NCBI RefSeq assembly: GCF_036898095.1
Contig: NC_090768.1
Location: 48,111,734 to 48,175,733 of the forward strand
Origin: Palaemon carinicauda
Lineage: Eukaryota; Arthropoda; Malacostraca; Decapoda; Palaemonidae
Direction of reading: 5' to 3'
DNA: 64,000 bases
The notes under the pieces are model-generated. The model saw only the letters and a list, made by a program, of their open reading frames with translations, was not told the DNA's origin and did no database searches. The stretch's first letter is position 1. Every line of letters begins with the position of its first letter. This document shows positions 52,616 through 62,721 of this stretch, in pieces. The position numbers and the translations under genes are program-made.

Positions 52616-54582
52616 TCTCTTGCAGGCCAAAGGGGAGCAACCAGCGTCAGCCGTGTCCCTTCGTGCGAGATGAACTTCTGAAGGACTTTGTTTATTATCT
52701 TGAACGGTGGAAATGCGTAAAGGTCGAGATGGGACCAGTTCAGCAGAAAAGCATCCACATGAACTGCTGCTGGGTCTGGAACTGGGGAACAGTACAACGG
52801 AAGTCTCTTGGTCATGGAGGTGGCAAACAGATCTATGGTAGGCTGACCCCACAAGGTCCAAAGTCTGTTGCACACACTCTTGTGGAGGGTCCATTCCGTG
52901 GGAATGACCTGATCCCTTCTGCTTAGGCGATCTGCTGAGACGTTCATGTTGCCCTGAATGAACCTCGTGACTAAAGTGAGGTTTTGACTTCTTGACCAAA
53001 TGAGGAGGTCCCTTGCGATCTCGTATAGGCTCCTCGAATGGGTCCCTCCTTGCTTGGAGATGTAAGCCAAGGCTGTGGTGTTGTCGGAGTTCACCTCCAC
53101 CACCTTGCCTAGCAAGAGGGACTTGAAGTTCAACAGGGCTAAATGAACTGCTAGTAGCTCCTTGCAGTTGATGTGGAGCGTTCCCTGTTCCTCGTTCCAC
53201 GTTCCCGAGCACTCCTGTCCGTTCAAGGTCGCGCCCCAGCCCGAGTCCGATGCATCTGAGAAGAGATGAAGATTGGGGGTCTGAATAGCCAACGATAGGC
53301 CCTCCCTGAGAAGGAGATTGGTCTTCCACCACAAGAGAGTGGTCTTCATCTCTTTGGTGACTGGGATAGAGACTGCTTCGAGAGTCAAACCCTTGTCCCA
53401 ATGAGCTGCAAGATGGAATTGAAGAGGGCGGAGGTGGAGTCTCCCTAGCTCTACGAACAGGGCCAGCGATGAAAGGGTCCCTGTGAGACTCATCCACTGT
53501 CTCACCGAGCAACTGCTCCTCTTCAGCATGCTCATGATGCAATCTAGGGCTTGGCTTATCCTTGGGGCCGATGGAAAAGCCCGAAAATCCTGACTCCGAA
53601 TCTCCATTCCCAGGTACACAATGGATTGGGAGGGAATGAACTGAGACTTTTCTAGGTTGACTAACAGACCCAGTTCTTTGATTAAGTCCAAAGTCCAGTT
53701 GAGACTCTCCAGACAGCGACGACTCGTGGAGGCTCTCAACAGCCAGTCGTCCAAGTAAAGGGAGGCTCTGATGTCCGATAAGTGGAGGAATTTTGCTATA
53801 TTCCTCATCAGATGCGTAAACACCATAGGAGCTGTGCTTAGGCCAAAACACAGGGCTTGGAATTGGTAGACAACCTTTCCAAAAACGAATCTCAGGAAAG
53901 GTTGGGAGTCTGGATGAATAGGAACGTGAAAGTAGGCATCTTTCAGGTCCAACGAGACCATCCAGTCCTCCTGCCTGACCGCTGCTAGGACCGACTTCGT
54001 CGTCTCCATCGTGAACGTCTGCTTGGTGACATACGCATTGAGCGCGCTGACGTCCAGCACCGGTCTCCAACCTCCTGTCTTCTTGGCCACCAGAAAGAGA
54101 CGGTTGTAGAAGCCCGGGGATTGATGGTCCCGGACTATAACCACTGCCTTCTTCTGTAAAAGAAGCGACACCTCCTGGTGCAACGCTAGCCTCTTGTCCT
54201 TTTCTTTGTAGTTGGGAGAGAGGTTGATGGGAGATGTGGTCAGAGGGGGTTTGCGGCAGAATGGTATCCTGTAACCCTCCCTCAGCCAACTGACAGACTG
54301 GGCGTCTGCACCTCTCTTTTCCCAGGCTTGCCAGAAGATCTTGAGTCTGGCTCCTACTGCTGTCTGGAGATGAGGAGAGTCAGTTTTTTCCTTTAGAAGC
54401 CTTGGAACCTTTCCTAGACTTGCTCCTGGAAGAGTCTGGACGGGAGCTTCCTCGGCTGGGGGCTCTACCACGAAAGGGCGGAATGAACCTCGTAGCAGGA
54501 GTATCAGCCACTGGGGTGCGATAAGTCCTGGGGACTGAGGTAGCAACCTTAGTCTTACGAGCCGATGAGGCCACAAGATCAT
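52321..54582 (-). CDS. D8 RT-RNase H-MT-like polyprotein
   Basis: 753 codons. RT palm with GGWRPVLDVSALNAYV, SLDLKDAYFHVPIHPDSQPF and YLDDW at 53743-53757; RNase H with SDASDSGWGATLNG, CKELLAVHLAL and NSDNTTALAYIS; MT-like end with LDLYAFPPFKIINKVLQKF. Together these copy element RNA to DNA and remove the template. An ATG lies at 54582, inside the last 203 bp of gag and in the +1 frame, so either internal initiation or frameshifting could express it; D7 lacks that ATG, which favours frameshifting or splicing. No disabling change seen. Confidence 0.9.
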   Translation of the reverse strand: MILWPHRLVRLRLLPQSPGLIAPQWLILLLRGSFRPFVVEPPAEEAPVQTLPGASLGKVPRLLKEKTDSPHLQTAVGARLKIFWQAWEKRGADAQSVSWLREGYRIPFCRKPPLTTSPINLSPNYKEKDKRLALHQEVSLLLQKKAVVIVRDHQSPGFYNRLFLVAKKTGGWRPVLDVSALNAYVTKQTFTMETTKSVLAAVRQEDWMVSLDLKDAYFHVPIHPDSQPFLRFVFGKVVYQFQALCFGLSTAPMVFTHLMRNIAKFLHLSDIRASLYLDDWLLRASTSRRCLESLNWTLDLIKELGLLVNLEKSQFIPSQSIVYLGMEIRSQDFRAFPSAPRISQALDCIMSMLKRSSCSVRQWMSLTGTLSSLALFVELGRLHLRPLQFHLAAHWDKGLTLEAVSIPVTKEMKTTLLWWKTNLLLREGLSLAIQTPNLHLFSDASDSGWGATLNGQECSGTWNEEQGTLHINCKELLAVHLALLNFKSLLLGKVVEVNSDNTTALAYISKQGGTHSRSLYEIARDLLIWSRSQNLTLVTRFIQGNMNVSADRLSRRDQVIPTEWTLHKSVCNRLWTLWGQPTIDLFATSMTKRLPLYCSPVPDPAAVHVDAFLLNWSHLDLYAFPPFKIINKVLQKFISHEGTRLTLVAPLWPAREWFTEVLQWLVDVPRTLPLRVDLLRQPHVDRLHPNLHALRLTAFRLSKDSLELEAFRRRQPVRLPEQEGFPLVESTNLSGKSSGAGVEPMQYPLPIPL

Positions 54583-57070
54583 GGGTGTCCTTTTGTATCA
54601 GGGCAGCAGACAAGTCCTTAACAAGCTCTTCGGGAAAAAGGAACTTCGAGAGCGGAGCGAAAAGGAGTTGAGACCTTTGACAAGGTGTGATGCTGGAGGA
54701 AAGGAAGGTACAAAGCTGCTCCCTTTTCTTAAGAACCCCTGACACAAACATCGATGCAAGCTCGCCAGATCCATCCCTAATGGCCTTATCCATGCAGGAC
54801 ATTAAGAACATGGCAGAATCCTTGTCCGCAGGGGAGGTCTTCTTGCTGAGGGCCCCCAGGCACCAGTCTAGGAAGTTGAACATCTCAAATGCTCTAAAAA
54901 CACCCTTCAGGAAGTGATCAAGGTCTGAGAAGGTCCAGCAAACCTTAGAGCGCCTCATTGCTGTTCTACGAGGAGAGTCTACCAGACTTGAGAAGTCAGC
55001 CTGGGCAGAGGCAGGTACTCCCAAGCCTGGTTCCTCTCCTGTGGCATACCAAACGCCCGCTTTAGAAGTGAGCTTAGTCGGAGGAAACATAAACGAAGTC
55101 TTTCCAAGTTGTTGCTTAGACTGCAACCACTCCCCTAAAATCCTTAACGCTCTCTTAGAGGACCTTGCTAAGACGAGCTTAGTATAAGTAGACTTAGCTG
55201 GCTGCATGCCCAGCGAAAACTCAGATGGCGGAGAGCGGGGGATAGCAGAGACAAAGTGGTCTGGGTATACCTCTCTAAAAAGAGCCAAGACCTTACGAAA
55301 GTCAATAGGAGGCGGAGAAGACTTGGATTCATCCACGTCTGATGAGGGATCCAGGTGTGCAGCCTCATCATCAGAAACCTCATCACCAGAGTGTAGCAAA
55401 GAGATAGGTAAGGTATGCTGAACAGCAGAATCAGCACGAGCTGGAACAACAATACTTGTGGTTTCTTCCTCAAGACTCTGTTGAGGGAGCACCTGAGGCT
55501 CAGGCTGCAAAGGCTGATCAAAAGAAGTAGCAGAAGGTAGGCACATGGCTGGAGGCGGCTGACTCCTGGCATGAGTGTCTGAACTCAAGAGTTGCGCTTG
55601 CTGTGTGGTTGGTGGATGCGCAGTAGCAGGTTCCTGAGGAACGAGTTGAGGTTCCTGAGGTGTGAGCTGTGAGAGATGAGGTAGTGGCTGCGCAGAACGC
55701 AGTAATTGTCTCGCGAGTTGAGGTTCCTGAGGCGCAAGGCTAAGGTGTTGAGGTGCTTGCCTTGAGGAGGGTTGAGCTCGCTGCAGCGAGAGCTGAGGAG
55801 TCTGACTCATGGATGGGAGAGGTTGTTGTACCTCAAGAGTGTGTTGCCTCACTGGTGGAACTGCAAGTGGAAGCGGAGGAAGTAAGGTATAAGCTTCCTG
55901 TTCCCATTGCTGAGGTTGCCTTAAGGAAGGCGGAGGGAGCTGCACACCACTGGAAACAGTCAACTCAGAGCGTGGTAAGGTATCCTGAGGAGCCTCAACA
56001 TCGTACGCCTGGCAGGCAGTACTGCGGTTAGGCGGAGCGATCGCAGGAGGAGGTGTAACCTTCTCAGCCTGACACTCATGCATCAAGACCGCAAGTTGTG
56101 ACTGCATGGACTGCAGTAGAGTCAACTTGGGGTCGGCAGACACTAAGGTCTGCTGAGGTAAAGCCTTAACAGCAGAGGTCTGTTGCGGCAGCACCTTACT
56201 CCTCTTAGGAGGAGTGCATTCAACTGATGACTGCGGCGAGTCAGAGCTGATCCAATGACTGCAGCCAGGTTGAGCTCTTGAGGTCTGGACTCTGCGTTTC
56301 AGTGGTCTTGAGACCTGAGTCCAACGTTTCTTCCCTGACAATTCTTCAGCAGACGAGTAAAAGACGGGCTCAATCGTCTGCAGGTGGGAGTGACGGTCTC
56401 TGGAAGACACGCCCGCAACCACCGAGGATACTTCTGTGCGCCGATCAAGGCCTGCCGAACCCTTTTGCCCTTCGACATTGCTTCTCCCCTGGGCTTGGGA
56501 GCTTGCAAGAGGTCCCGGACTGGGAGGACGACTGGCACGCACAGAAGTACCCTCACGCACCACACTGACACTGACACTAGCACTTGGCACTGCACTGACA
56601 CTAGCACTTGTCACAGCACTGGCACTAATACCACCCACTGCACTCTTGACCTTAAGTTCCTTGACTTCGGCCATAAGAGACTTATGATCACTAACCACTG
56701 ACTCTACTTTGTCACCTAAAGCCTGAATGGCACGCAAAACAACAGACATATCAGGTTGAGGGCAAATAGTAGGTTCGGGGGTAGCCACTACAGGGGGAGG
56801 AAAAGGTAGGGGATCATGAGGTGAGGAAAAAAGTGAAGAGCGAGAAGAACTCCTCCTAACTCTCTCTCTCTCTAACTTGGTTGAATACTTAAGAAATCGG
56901 ACAAAATCAAGTTCCGAAAGTCCGGCGCATTCCTCACATCGATCTTCTAACTGACAGGGCCTTTCCCTACAGTCAGAACAAGCGGTGTGAGGATCTACCG
57001 AGGCCTTCGGAATACGCCTATTACAAGACCTACATCGTCTATGGGGTGGGGCTTGTGAAATGTCAGACAT
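54380..57070 (-). CDS. D8 Gag, full length (896 aa)
   Basis: ATG at 57070. Cys at residues 13, 16, 31, 34, 39, 45 and 48 form a probable zinc-binding head. Then come an Arg/Ser-rich segment (KLERERVRRSSSRSS), a predicted helical stretch (SVVLRAIQALGDKVESVVSD), a long Pro/Gln-rich low-complexity middle, an acidic SGDEVSDDEAAHLDPSSDVD stretch, a conserved FRKVLALFREVYPDHFVSA block and a basic RG/SK-rich tail. It would package element RNA. It ends at TGA 54380-54382, followed by CTC, and the same frame then stays open for 985 codons into YR. Confidence 0.9.
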   Translation of the reverse strand: MSDISQAPPHRRCRSCNRRIPKASVDPHTACSDCRERPCQLEDRCEECAGLSELDFVRFLKYSTKLERERVRRSSSRSSLFSSPHDPLPFPPPVVATPEPTICPQPDMSVVLRAIQALGDKVESVVSDHKSLMAEVKELKVKSAVGGISASAVTSASVSAVPSASVSVSVVREGTSVRASRPPSPGPLASSQAQGRSNVEGQKGSAGLDRRTEVSSVVAGVSSRDRHSHLQTIEPVFYSSAEELSGKKRWTQVSRPLKRRVQTSRAQPGCSHWISSDSPQSSVECTPPKRSKVLPQQTSAVKALPQQTLVSADPKLTLLQSMQSQLAVLMHECQAEKVTPPPAIAPPNRSTACQAYDVEAPQDTLPRSELTVSSGVQLPPPSLRQPQQWEQEAYTLLPPLPLAVPPVRQHTLEVQQPLPSMSQTPQLSLQRAQPSSRQAPQHLSLAPQEPQLARQLLRSAQPLPHLSQLTPQEPQLVPQEPATAHPPTTQQAQLLSSDTHARSQPPPAMCLPSATSFDQPLQPEPQVLPQQSLEEETTSIVVPARADSAVQHTLPISLLHSGDEVSDDEAAHLDPSSDVDESKSSPPPIDFRKVLALFREVYPDHFVSAIPRSPPSEFSLGMQPAKSTYTKLVLARSSKRALRILGEWLQSKQQLGKTSFMFPPTKLTSKAGVWYATGEEPGLGVPASAQADFSSLVDSPRRTAMRRSKVCWTFSDLDHFLKGVFRAFEMFNFLDWCLGALSKKTSPADKDSAMFLMSCMDKAIRDGSGELASMFVSGVLKKREQLCTFLSSSITPCQRSQLLFAPLSKFLFPEELVKDLSAALIQKDTHDLVASSARKTKVATSVPRTYRTPVADTPATRFIPPFRGRAPSRGSSRPDSSRSKSRKGSKASKGKN

Positions 57071-57280
57071 CTTGAATCAAAAGAGTTAGCCAAGTGGGGA
57101 TTCCAAATCAAGCAAAAGATCGTTAACCGTTAATCAGGACTAAATAATAGCTATCTAAGCTAATATAGAAGTTTTCCAGTAAAGCGACAGCCGAAATCTG
57201 AGAGAAATACTTCACCAAAAGCCGTGAAAATACTCCAAGATCATAGGCGTATCCCAGAACGTCTTGCCGGAAGCACGACA

Positions 57281-57453
57281 GAGGAAAAATTGAGGAGGTG
57301 TCAACAAGAAGTACTATAGTACCTGGCCACAGGTGGCGCTGATGAGTACACCCCCTTCTAGTATTGTGATAGCTGGCGTATCCCTCCATAGAATTCTGTC
57401 GGGCAACGGAGTTGACAGCTACATGATTATCGGGTAAGTTTAATATTGAAAAA
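57281..57453. repeat. D8 5' inverted terminal repeat
   Basis: Pairs with 43925-44210 through the private CTATAGTACTTCTTG-type block (here on the opposite strand). The tip is TAAGTTTAATATTGAAAAA. Confidence 0.9.
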
Positions 57454-57743
57454 TGTTATTTTCATTAGTAAAATAAATTTTTGAATATACTTACCCGATA
57501 ATCATGATTTAATTGACCCACCCTTCCTCCCCATAGAACCAGTGGACCGAGGAAAAATTGAGGTGGTGTCAACAAGAAGTACTGCAGTACCTGGCCACAG
57601 GTGGCACTTGTGAGTACACCCCCCTCTTGTATAGCGATCGCTGGCGTATCCCTTCCGTAGAATTCTGTCGGGCAACGGAGTTGACAGCTACATGATTATC
57701 GGGTAAGTATATTCAAAAATTTATTTTACTAATGAAAATAACA
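57454..57743 (+). mobile_element. D6 part 2: displaced ICR half and 3' ITR of D6
   Basis: Plus-sense 3' ITR, opposite in orientation to all neighbouring 3' ITRs and nearly identical to the D6 5' ITR 20 kb away. The first ~50 bp complete the D6 ICR. The pyrimidine tract ACCCACCCTTCCTCCCC at 57516-57532 is the complement of the purine tract of the minus-strand copies. Its outer tip CTAATGAAAATAACA abuts D9. Confidence 0.88.
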
Positions 57744-58074
57744 TTTTTCCTTAGTAAAATAAATTTTTGAATATACTTACCCGATGATCATATAGCTGCA
57801 TCCCTGCTGCCCGACAGAAAAAATCTACGGGCGGAATACGCCAGCGATCGCTATACAGGTGGGGGTGTACATCAACAGCGCCATCTGTCAAGTAGGTACT
57901 CAAGTACTCGATGTCAACATAGAACCAATTTTCTCCTCTGTCCCACTGGTTCTCTATTGGGGAGGAAGGGTGGGTCCTTTAATTTATGATCATCGGGTAA
58001 GTATATTCAAAAATTTATTTTACTAAGGAAAATAACATTTTTCAATATCAAACTTACCCGATGATCATATAGCT
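57744..58074. repeat. D9 3' ITR and ICR
   Basis: The 3' tip TTTTCCTTAGTAAAATAAAT has its own CCTTAG variant, mirrored as CTAAGG in its ICR at 57985-58074. The ITR shares the ACATCAACAGCGCCATCTGT block with 63930-63970. Purine tract GGGGAGGAAGGGTGGGT lies at 57959-57975. Confidence 0.88.
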
Positions 58075-58479
58075 GATTCACACCCAGGGGGGTGGGTAGA
58101 GACCAGCATTACAAGTTGACATTATGAGCTAAGTATTCCGTATTTCATTTTAGCAGTTATTCAAAATAACAAGCATAAAATAAATAAGTACCTGGTAAGG
58201 AAGACGACTTGAACAATTACTCTGCCTTTTTAAGTACGTCTTCCTTATTGAGCCTCGCGATCCTCATAGGATGCTGAGCGACTCCTAGGAGCTGAAGTAT
58301 GAAGGGTTGCAACCCATACTAAAGGTCCTCATCAAAACCTCTAATCTAGGCGCTTCTCAAGAAATGATTTTGACCACCCGCCAAATCAAGTAGGATGCGA
58401 AAGGCTTCTTAGCCTTCCGGACAACCCAAAAATATTTCAAGAGAAAGATTAAAAAGGTTCTGGAATTAGGGAATTGTAG

Positions 58480-59700
58480 TGGTGGAGCCCTACCACTACT
58501 GCACTCGTTGCTACGAATGGTCCCAGAGTGTAGCAGTTCTCGTAAAGAGACTGGACATTCTTAAGATAAAAGACGCGAACACTGATTTGCTTTTCCAATA
58601 GGTTGCGTTGAATATATTTTGCAGAGATCTATTAGTTTAAAGGCCACGGAAGTTGTGACAGCTCTAACTTCGTGTGTCCTTACCTTCAGCAAAGCTTGGT
58701 CTTCCTCATTCAGAAGGGAATGAGCTTCTCGTATTAACAGTCTGAAAATAATAGGATAAAGAATTCTGACATAGGCAAAGATGGATTCTTAACTGAACAC
58801 CATAAAGCTTCAGACGGGCCTCGTAAAGGTTTAAAATAGAACTTAAGAGCTCTTACAGGACATAATACTCTTTCTAGTTCATTTCCAACCATACGATAAG
58901 TTTGGAATATCGAACGATATTGGTCAAGGCCGAGAAGGCAGCTCGTGTTTGGCTAGAAAACCAAGATGTAGAACATGTAGCCGTTTCGGATGAGAATCCG
59001 ATGTTCTTGCTGAAGGCATGAATCTCACTGACTCTTTTAGCTGTGGTTAAGCATATCAGGAAAAGAGTCTTAAAGGTGAGATCTTTCAGGGAGGCTGATT
59101 GAAGTGGTTCGAACCTGTCTGACATAAGGAATCTTAGAACCACGTCTAAATTCCAACCAGGTGTAACCAAACGACGCTCCTTCGTGGTCTCAAAAGACTT
59201 AAGGAGGTCCTGTAGATCTTTATTGTTGGAAAGATCTAAGCCTCTGTGACGGAAGACTGATGCCAACATGCTTCTGTAACCCTTGATAGTGGGAGCTGAA
59301 AGAGATCGCTCTTTCCTCAGATATAAGAGGAAGTCAGCTATTTGAGTTACAGAGGTACTGGTCGAGGATATGGATACTGACTTGCACCAGTTTCGGAAGA
59401 TTTCCCACTTCGATTGGTAGACTCTAAGGGTGGATGTTCTCCTTGCTCTAGCAATAGCTCTGGTTGCCTCCTTCGAAAAACCTCTAGTTCTCGAGAGTCT
59501 TTCGATATTCTGAAGGCAGTCAGACGAAGAGCGTTGAGGCCTTGGAGTACCTTCTTTACGCGTGGCAGACGTAGCAGGTCCACCCTTAGGGGAAGTGTTC
59601 TGGGAACGTCTACTAGCCATCGAAGTACCTCGGTAAGTTATTCTCTCGCGGGCCAGAGGGAAGCAACTAGAGTCAACTTTGTCCCTTCGTGAGAGGCGAA
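58480..59700 (-). pseudogene. D9 tyrosine recombinase pseudogene
   Basis: An open stretch at 58874-59920 covers the N-terminal domain and first catalytic Arg (TAKRVSEIHAFSKNIGF), then shifts frame. The C-terminal catalytic part at 58480-58720 is decayed: THEVRAV is recognisable near 58655-58675, but the following block is frameshifted and the FYL region altered. Non-functional. Confidence 0.83.
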
Positions 59701-60598
59701 CTTCTGCAGTACCTTGTTGACAATCTAGAACGGAGGGAATGCATATAGATCTAGATGAGACCAATTTAGTAGAAAGGCATCTATAAGAACTACTGCTGGG
59801 TCCGGGATAGGTGAGCAAAGTATTGAGAGCCTCTTGGACATCGAGGTTGCGAAGAGATCTATGGTTGGCTGGCCCCAGGTGACCCAAAGTCTCTTGCATA
59901 CATCCTTGTGGAGGGTCCAATGTGTTGGAATTATTGTCCCTTCCTACTGAGACAATCTGCTAAGACATTCAAGTTGCCTTGGATGAAACTCATTACTAGT
60001 GAAAAGTCTAGACCTGTTGAACAGGAGAGGAGGTCACTTGCGAACTCGTACCATGTCAGAGGGTAGGTCCCTCCTTGCTAGGAGATGTACATCAAAGAAC
60101 GGAGTTGACCGTGTTCACCTCCACCACTTTGCCTTGAAGGAGAGACCTGAAGCTTTGCCAGGTCAGACGTACTGCCAGAAGCTTCTTGCAGTTGAAATGC
60201 ATTGTCCTTTGACTCGAGTTCCATAATCCCGAGCATTCCCTACCGCCTAAGGACGCACCCCAGCCTACGTCCGATGCGTCTGAGAAGAGAACGTGGTTGG
60301 GAGTCTGAACAGTCAGGGGAAGACCCTTTCAAAGGTTGATAAAGTCCTTTCATCAAGTCAGACCAGACTATCTTTCCGGAAACCGGGATCGAGACCGCTT
60401 CTAGCGTCTTGTCCTTTTCCAGTGAAGAGCTAGATGATACCGAAGAGGACGGAGGTGTAGTCTTCCAAGAGACACCAATTGAACCACGGATGACAGTGTC
60501 CTAACCAGACTCATCCACAGCCTGACAGGGCCGTGTTCCTTCTTCAGCATCTTCTGGATGGATAGCATGGCTGGGGGATGATCGTCTTGTTCAGCCAT
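59700..60598 (-). pseudogene. D9 RT C-terminal, RNase H and MT-like traces
   Basis: Only the last part of RT remains (IQKMLKKEHGPVRLWMSLVR and LGRLHLRPLRYHLALHWK, 60570-60415), joined directly to Gag sequence, so the RT palm including YLDD is deleted. RNase H and MT-like segments (60400-59700) are recognisable by nucleotide similarity to D1 but full of stops. Confidence 0.8.
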
Positions 60599-62721
60599 GT
60601 CCCCATCAGAGGGTTCCTCATCCGAAACTGATGAGGAAACGGCAACGGAGTGGGCAACGTCTGACTCGCTGAATCCGGTCGCACTGGTGGATGCGTGACG
60701 GAGCCGGACACAAGATCATGGTACTGCTGCACAGTCTGTGAACTGTCAACCATGGGGACGCGAGGAAGTACAGCGACAACCCGAAACTGTCTAGACTGTC
60801 TGGGTTGTGCAGACAACCCCCTACCGGGTTGCTGAGGTTGCCGCACTGCGTCACAACAAGTCACCTCTGCTGGTTGTTGAACGTCTTCCTAGTGACACAC
60901 TGAACGTCCACAACCACCTCCGAGAGTTGCTTAACGTCAACGTGCGACTGGCAACCCACACTGGGTCGCACCGGTGGAGGAACCATCTCAACTGGCGGAC
61001 GTGAGTAGGATACCTCAGCGTCAACAGGGCGTACAACCAACCGGTAGGAAGGTTGTTGGCTAGAAGGTTCTTCTCCGTAAAAAATCCTCTAACAAGGACT
61101 AAGCTTGGACTGCATGTCTTGCAACAAAGCCCATCAGGGTCTATGGGAGCAGGTGTGGCAACAGACGGGATTAGCGACTGAAGCGGAACCATTTACCATC
61201 CCTGGAAGCATGTTATGCTTTAATAAAGTCCATAGGAGGCTAAGCAGCTTAAGGCTCCTCTCCAAATGACAGAGTCCTCAAGGGAATATCAGAAGGAGGG
61301 AGAACAGCACTTTCTCATCTACAGGAACCATGTCCGAGAAAAGCTAGGTTATCTCAGTGAGGGAATCACTGGTGCATAAGCAGCAGACCAGAAGGCAACG
61401 TTATGTAACTGGTTGACAGTCTGTGAACTGTCAAAAACTGAACTGTCAACCACAACAGGTGCGTGAGGACATACAGCACTGGTGCATAGTAGCAGACCAG
61501 AAGGCAAAGTCATGTAACTGCTTGACAGTCTGTGAGCTGGCAACAACCAAAGCTGTGTGGGGAAGCCTCAACTCCTGACTGACTAGTCTGCTGCGGGCGA
61601 GTGGCGGTAACCACAGTGGGTTGCGGAGGCTGACACACCGTGTCAAAACACGGCAGCTTGTGGTAGCTCACGCACGGCAACGGAGTGCTCCATGTGTCTG
61701 AGGGAGTCAGCATGCGTCTGGCAGGGTCGACTGCGCATGGGTGGAGGAGCTCTCACAACAAGAGTGTGGGAGCAGGCAGCCATGCTGGGCGCACAACCGT
61801 GGCAGGCTGTAGGCCAACGGGTGCATCGTCAACCTTCTCCGTAGTCGGAGTGTGGGAGCTGGCAACAACAAAAGCGGAGTGCTGGAGCGTGGGAGGGACT
61901 GCCGTGGGTTGCGGAGCATGCCGCATTGCATCAAAACACGGCAGCTTTACAGCACCTTCCCACTGCTGATGCGGTAGCTCACGCATGTCAACGGAGGGTG
62001 CAGCATGAACATGCGTCTGGCAGGGTCGACTGCGCATCGGTGGTGGAGCTCTCACAGGTGGAGTGTGGGAGCAGGCAGCCGCAGTATCTGCTGAGCGCAC
62101 AACCGTGGCAGGTTGTAGGTTAACAGGTGCAGTGTCAACCTTCTCAGCACGATACTCCTGCATGAAGGAAGCAAGCTGAGATTGCATAGTCTGCAGCATG
62201 GACCACTAGGGTCTATAAAAGACGGCAACAAACGGAGCTACTGTCCGTTGTGACTGAGGGTCTAAAACAGCTGGTGCGGCAACAGACGGAGTTACTGCCT
62301 GTTGCGGTACCACCTTGCCTCTCTTGGGAGGTGTGCAGTCGTAGGATGACTGCAGAGAGTCCGAACTGTCCCAGTGGCTACACCTAGGCCGTTGGACTTG
62401 AGCGGAAGGGACCGACTTGCACTAAAAAGCTGCAAGATTTGGTCCATGGTTTCTGCGAGAAACCTCTTCCGCAGACGAGGAATAAATGGGCTCTCTCGTC
62501 TTTGTGTGGGTGGGGCGATCACGTCGGCAACGTGTGTAGATACACCCGAAACCACCGAGGGAAACGTCTGTTCGTCGATCAAGGCCTGTGGAACCCATAA
62601 GTCGTTCGACATTACTTCTCCCCTGGGCTTGGGAGCTTGTAAGAGGTCCCGGACTAGGTGAACAACTGGCACGAACAGACGAACCCTCAAATGCAACACT
62701 GTAACACTTTGCGCATATCAC
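60599..62721 (-). pseudogene. D9 chimeric Gag pseudogene
   Basis: 62721-61410 resembles D1 Gag from about residue 165 onward (SVAFEGSSVRA, VRDLLQAPKPRGE-type shadow, MQSQLASFMQEYRAEKVDTA, MRSRPCQTHVH), with local duplication of the HTP-rich region near 61550-61900. 61410-60600 is the second Gag lineage shared with D6 (LQSLIPSVATPAPIDP, CDAVRQPQQPGRG, VDSSQTVQQYHDLVSGSV). The Cys-rich head is absent and several stops are present. Confidence 0.78.

Larger units (their letters stand above)
50977..57453 (-). mobile_element. D8 part 2: DIRS1-like element, family 1B, coding-complete
   Basis: The main body of D8, from the inner ICR half to the 5' tip at 57453. Gag, RT-RH-MT-like and YR are all open with catalytic residues intact, making this the best reference copy. 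Its 3' ITR lies at 43925-44210. D8 itself sits in the ICR of D6: joining 43924 to 57454 gives ATTAATATTGAAAAA plus TGTTATTTTCATTAG. Confidence 0.92.

Noticed and set aside
52616..54289. N-terminal 560 codons of the 955-codon YR-frame ORF as a real protein
   Set aside because: They are an alternative-frame reading of RT/RNase H with no domain of their own, and the listed start is a TTG. The YR is called from the conserved ATG instead; the openness itself is kept as a finding.
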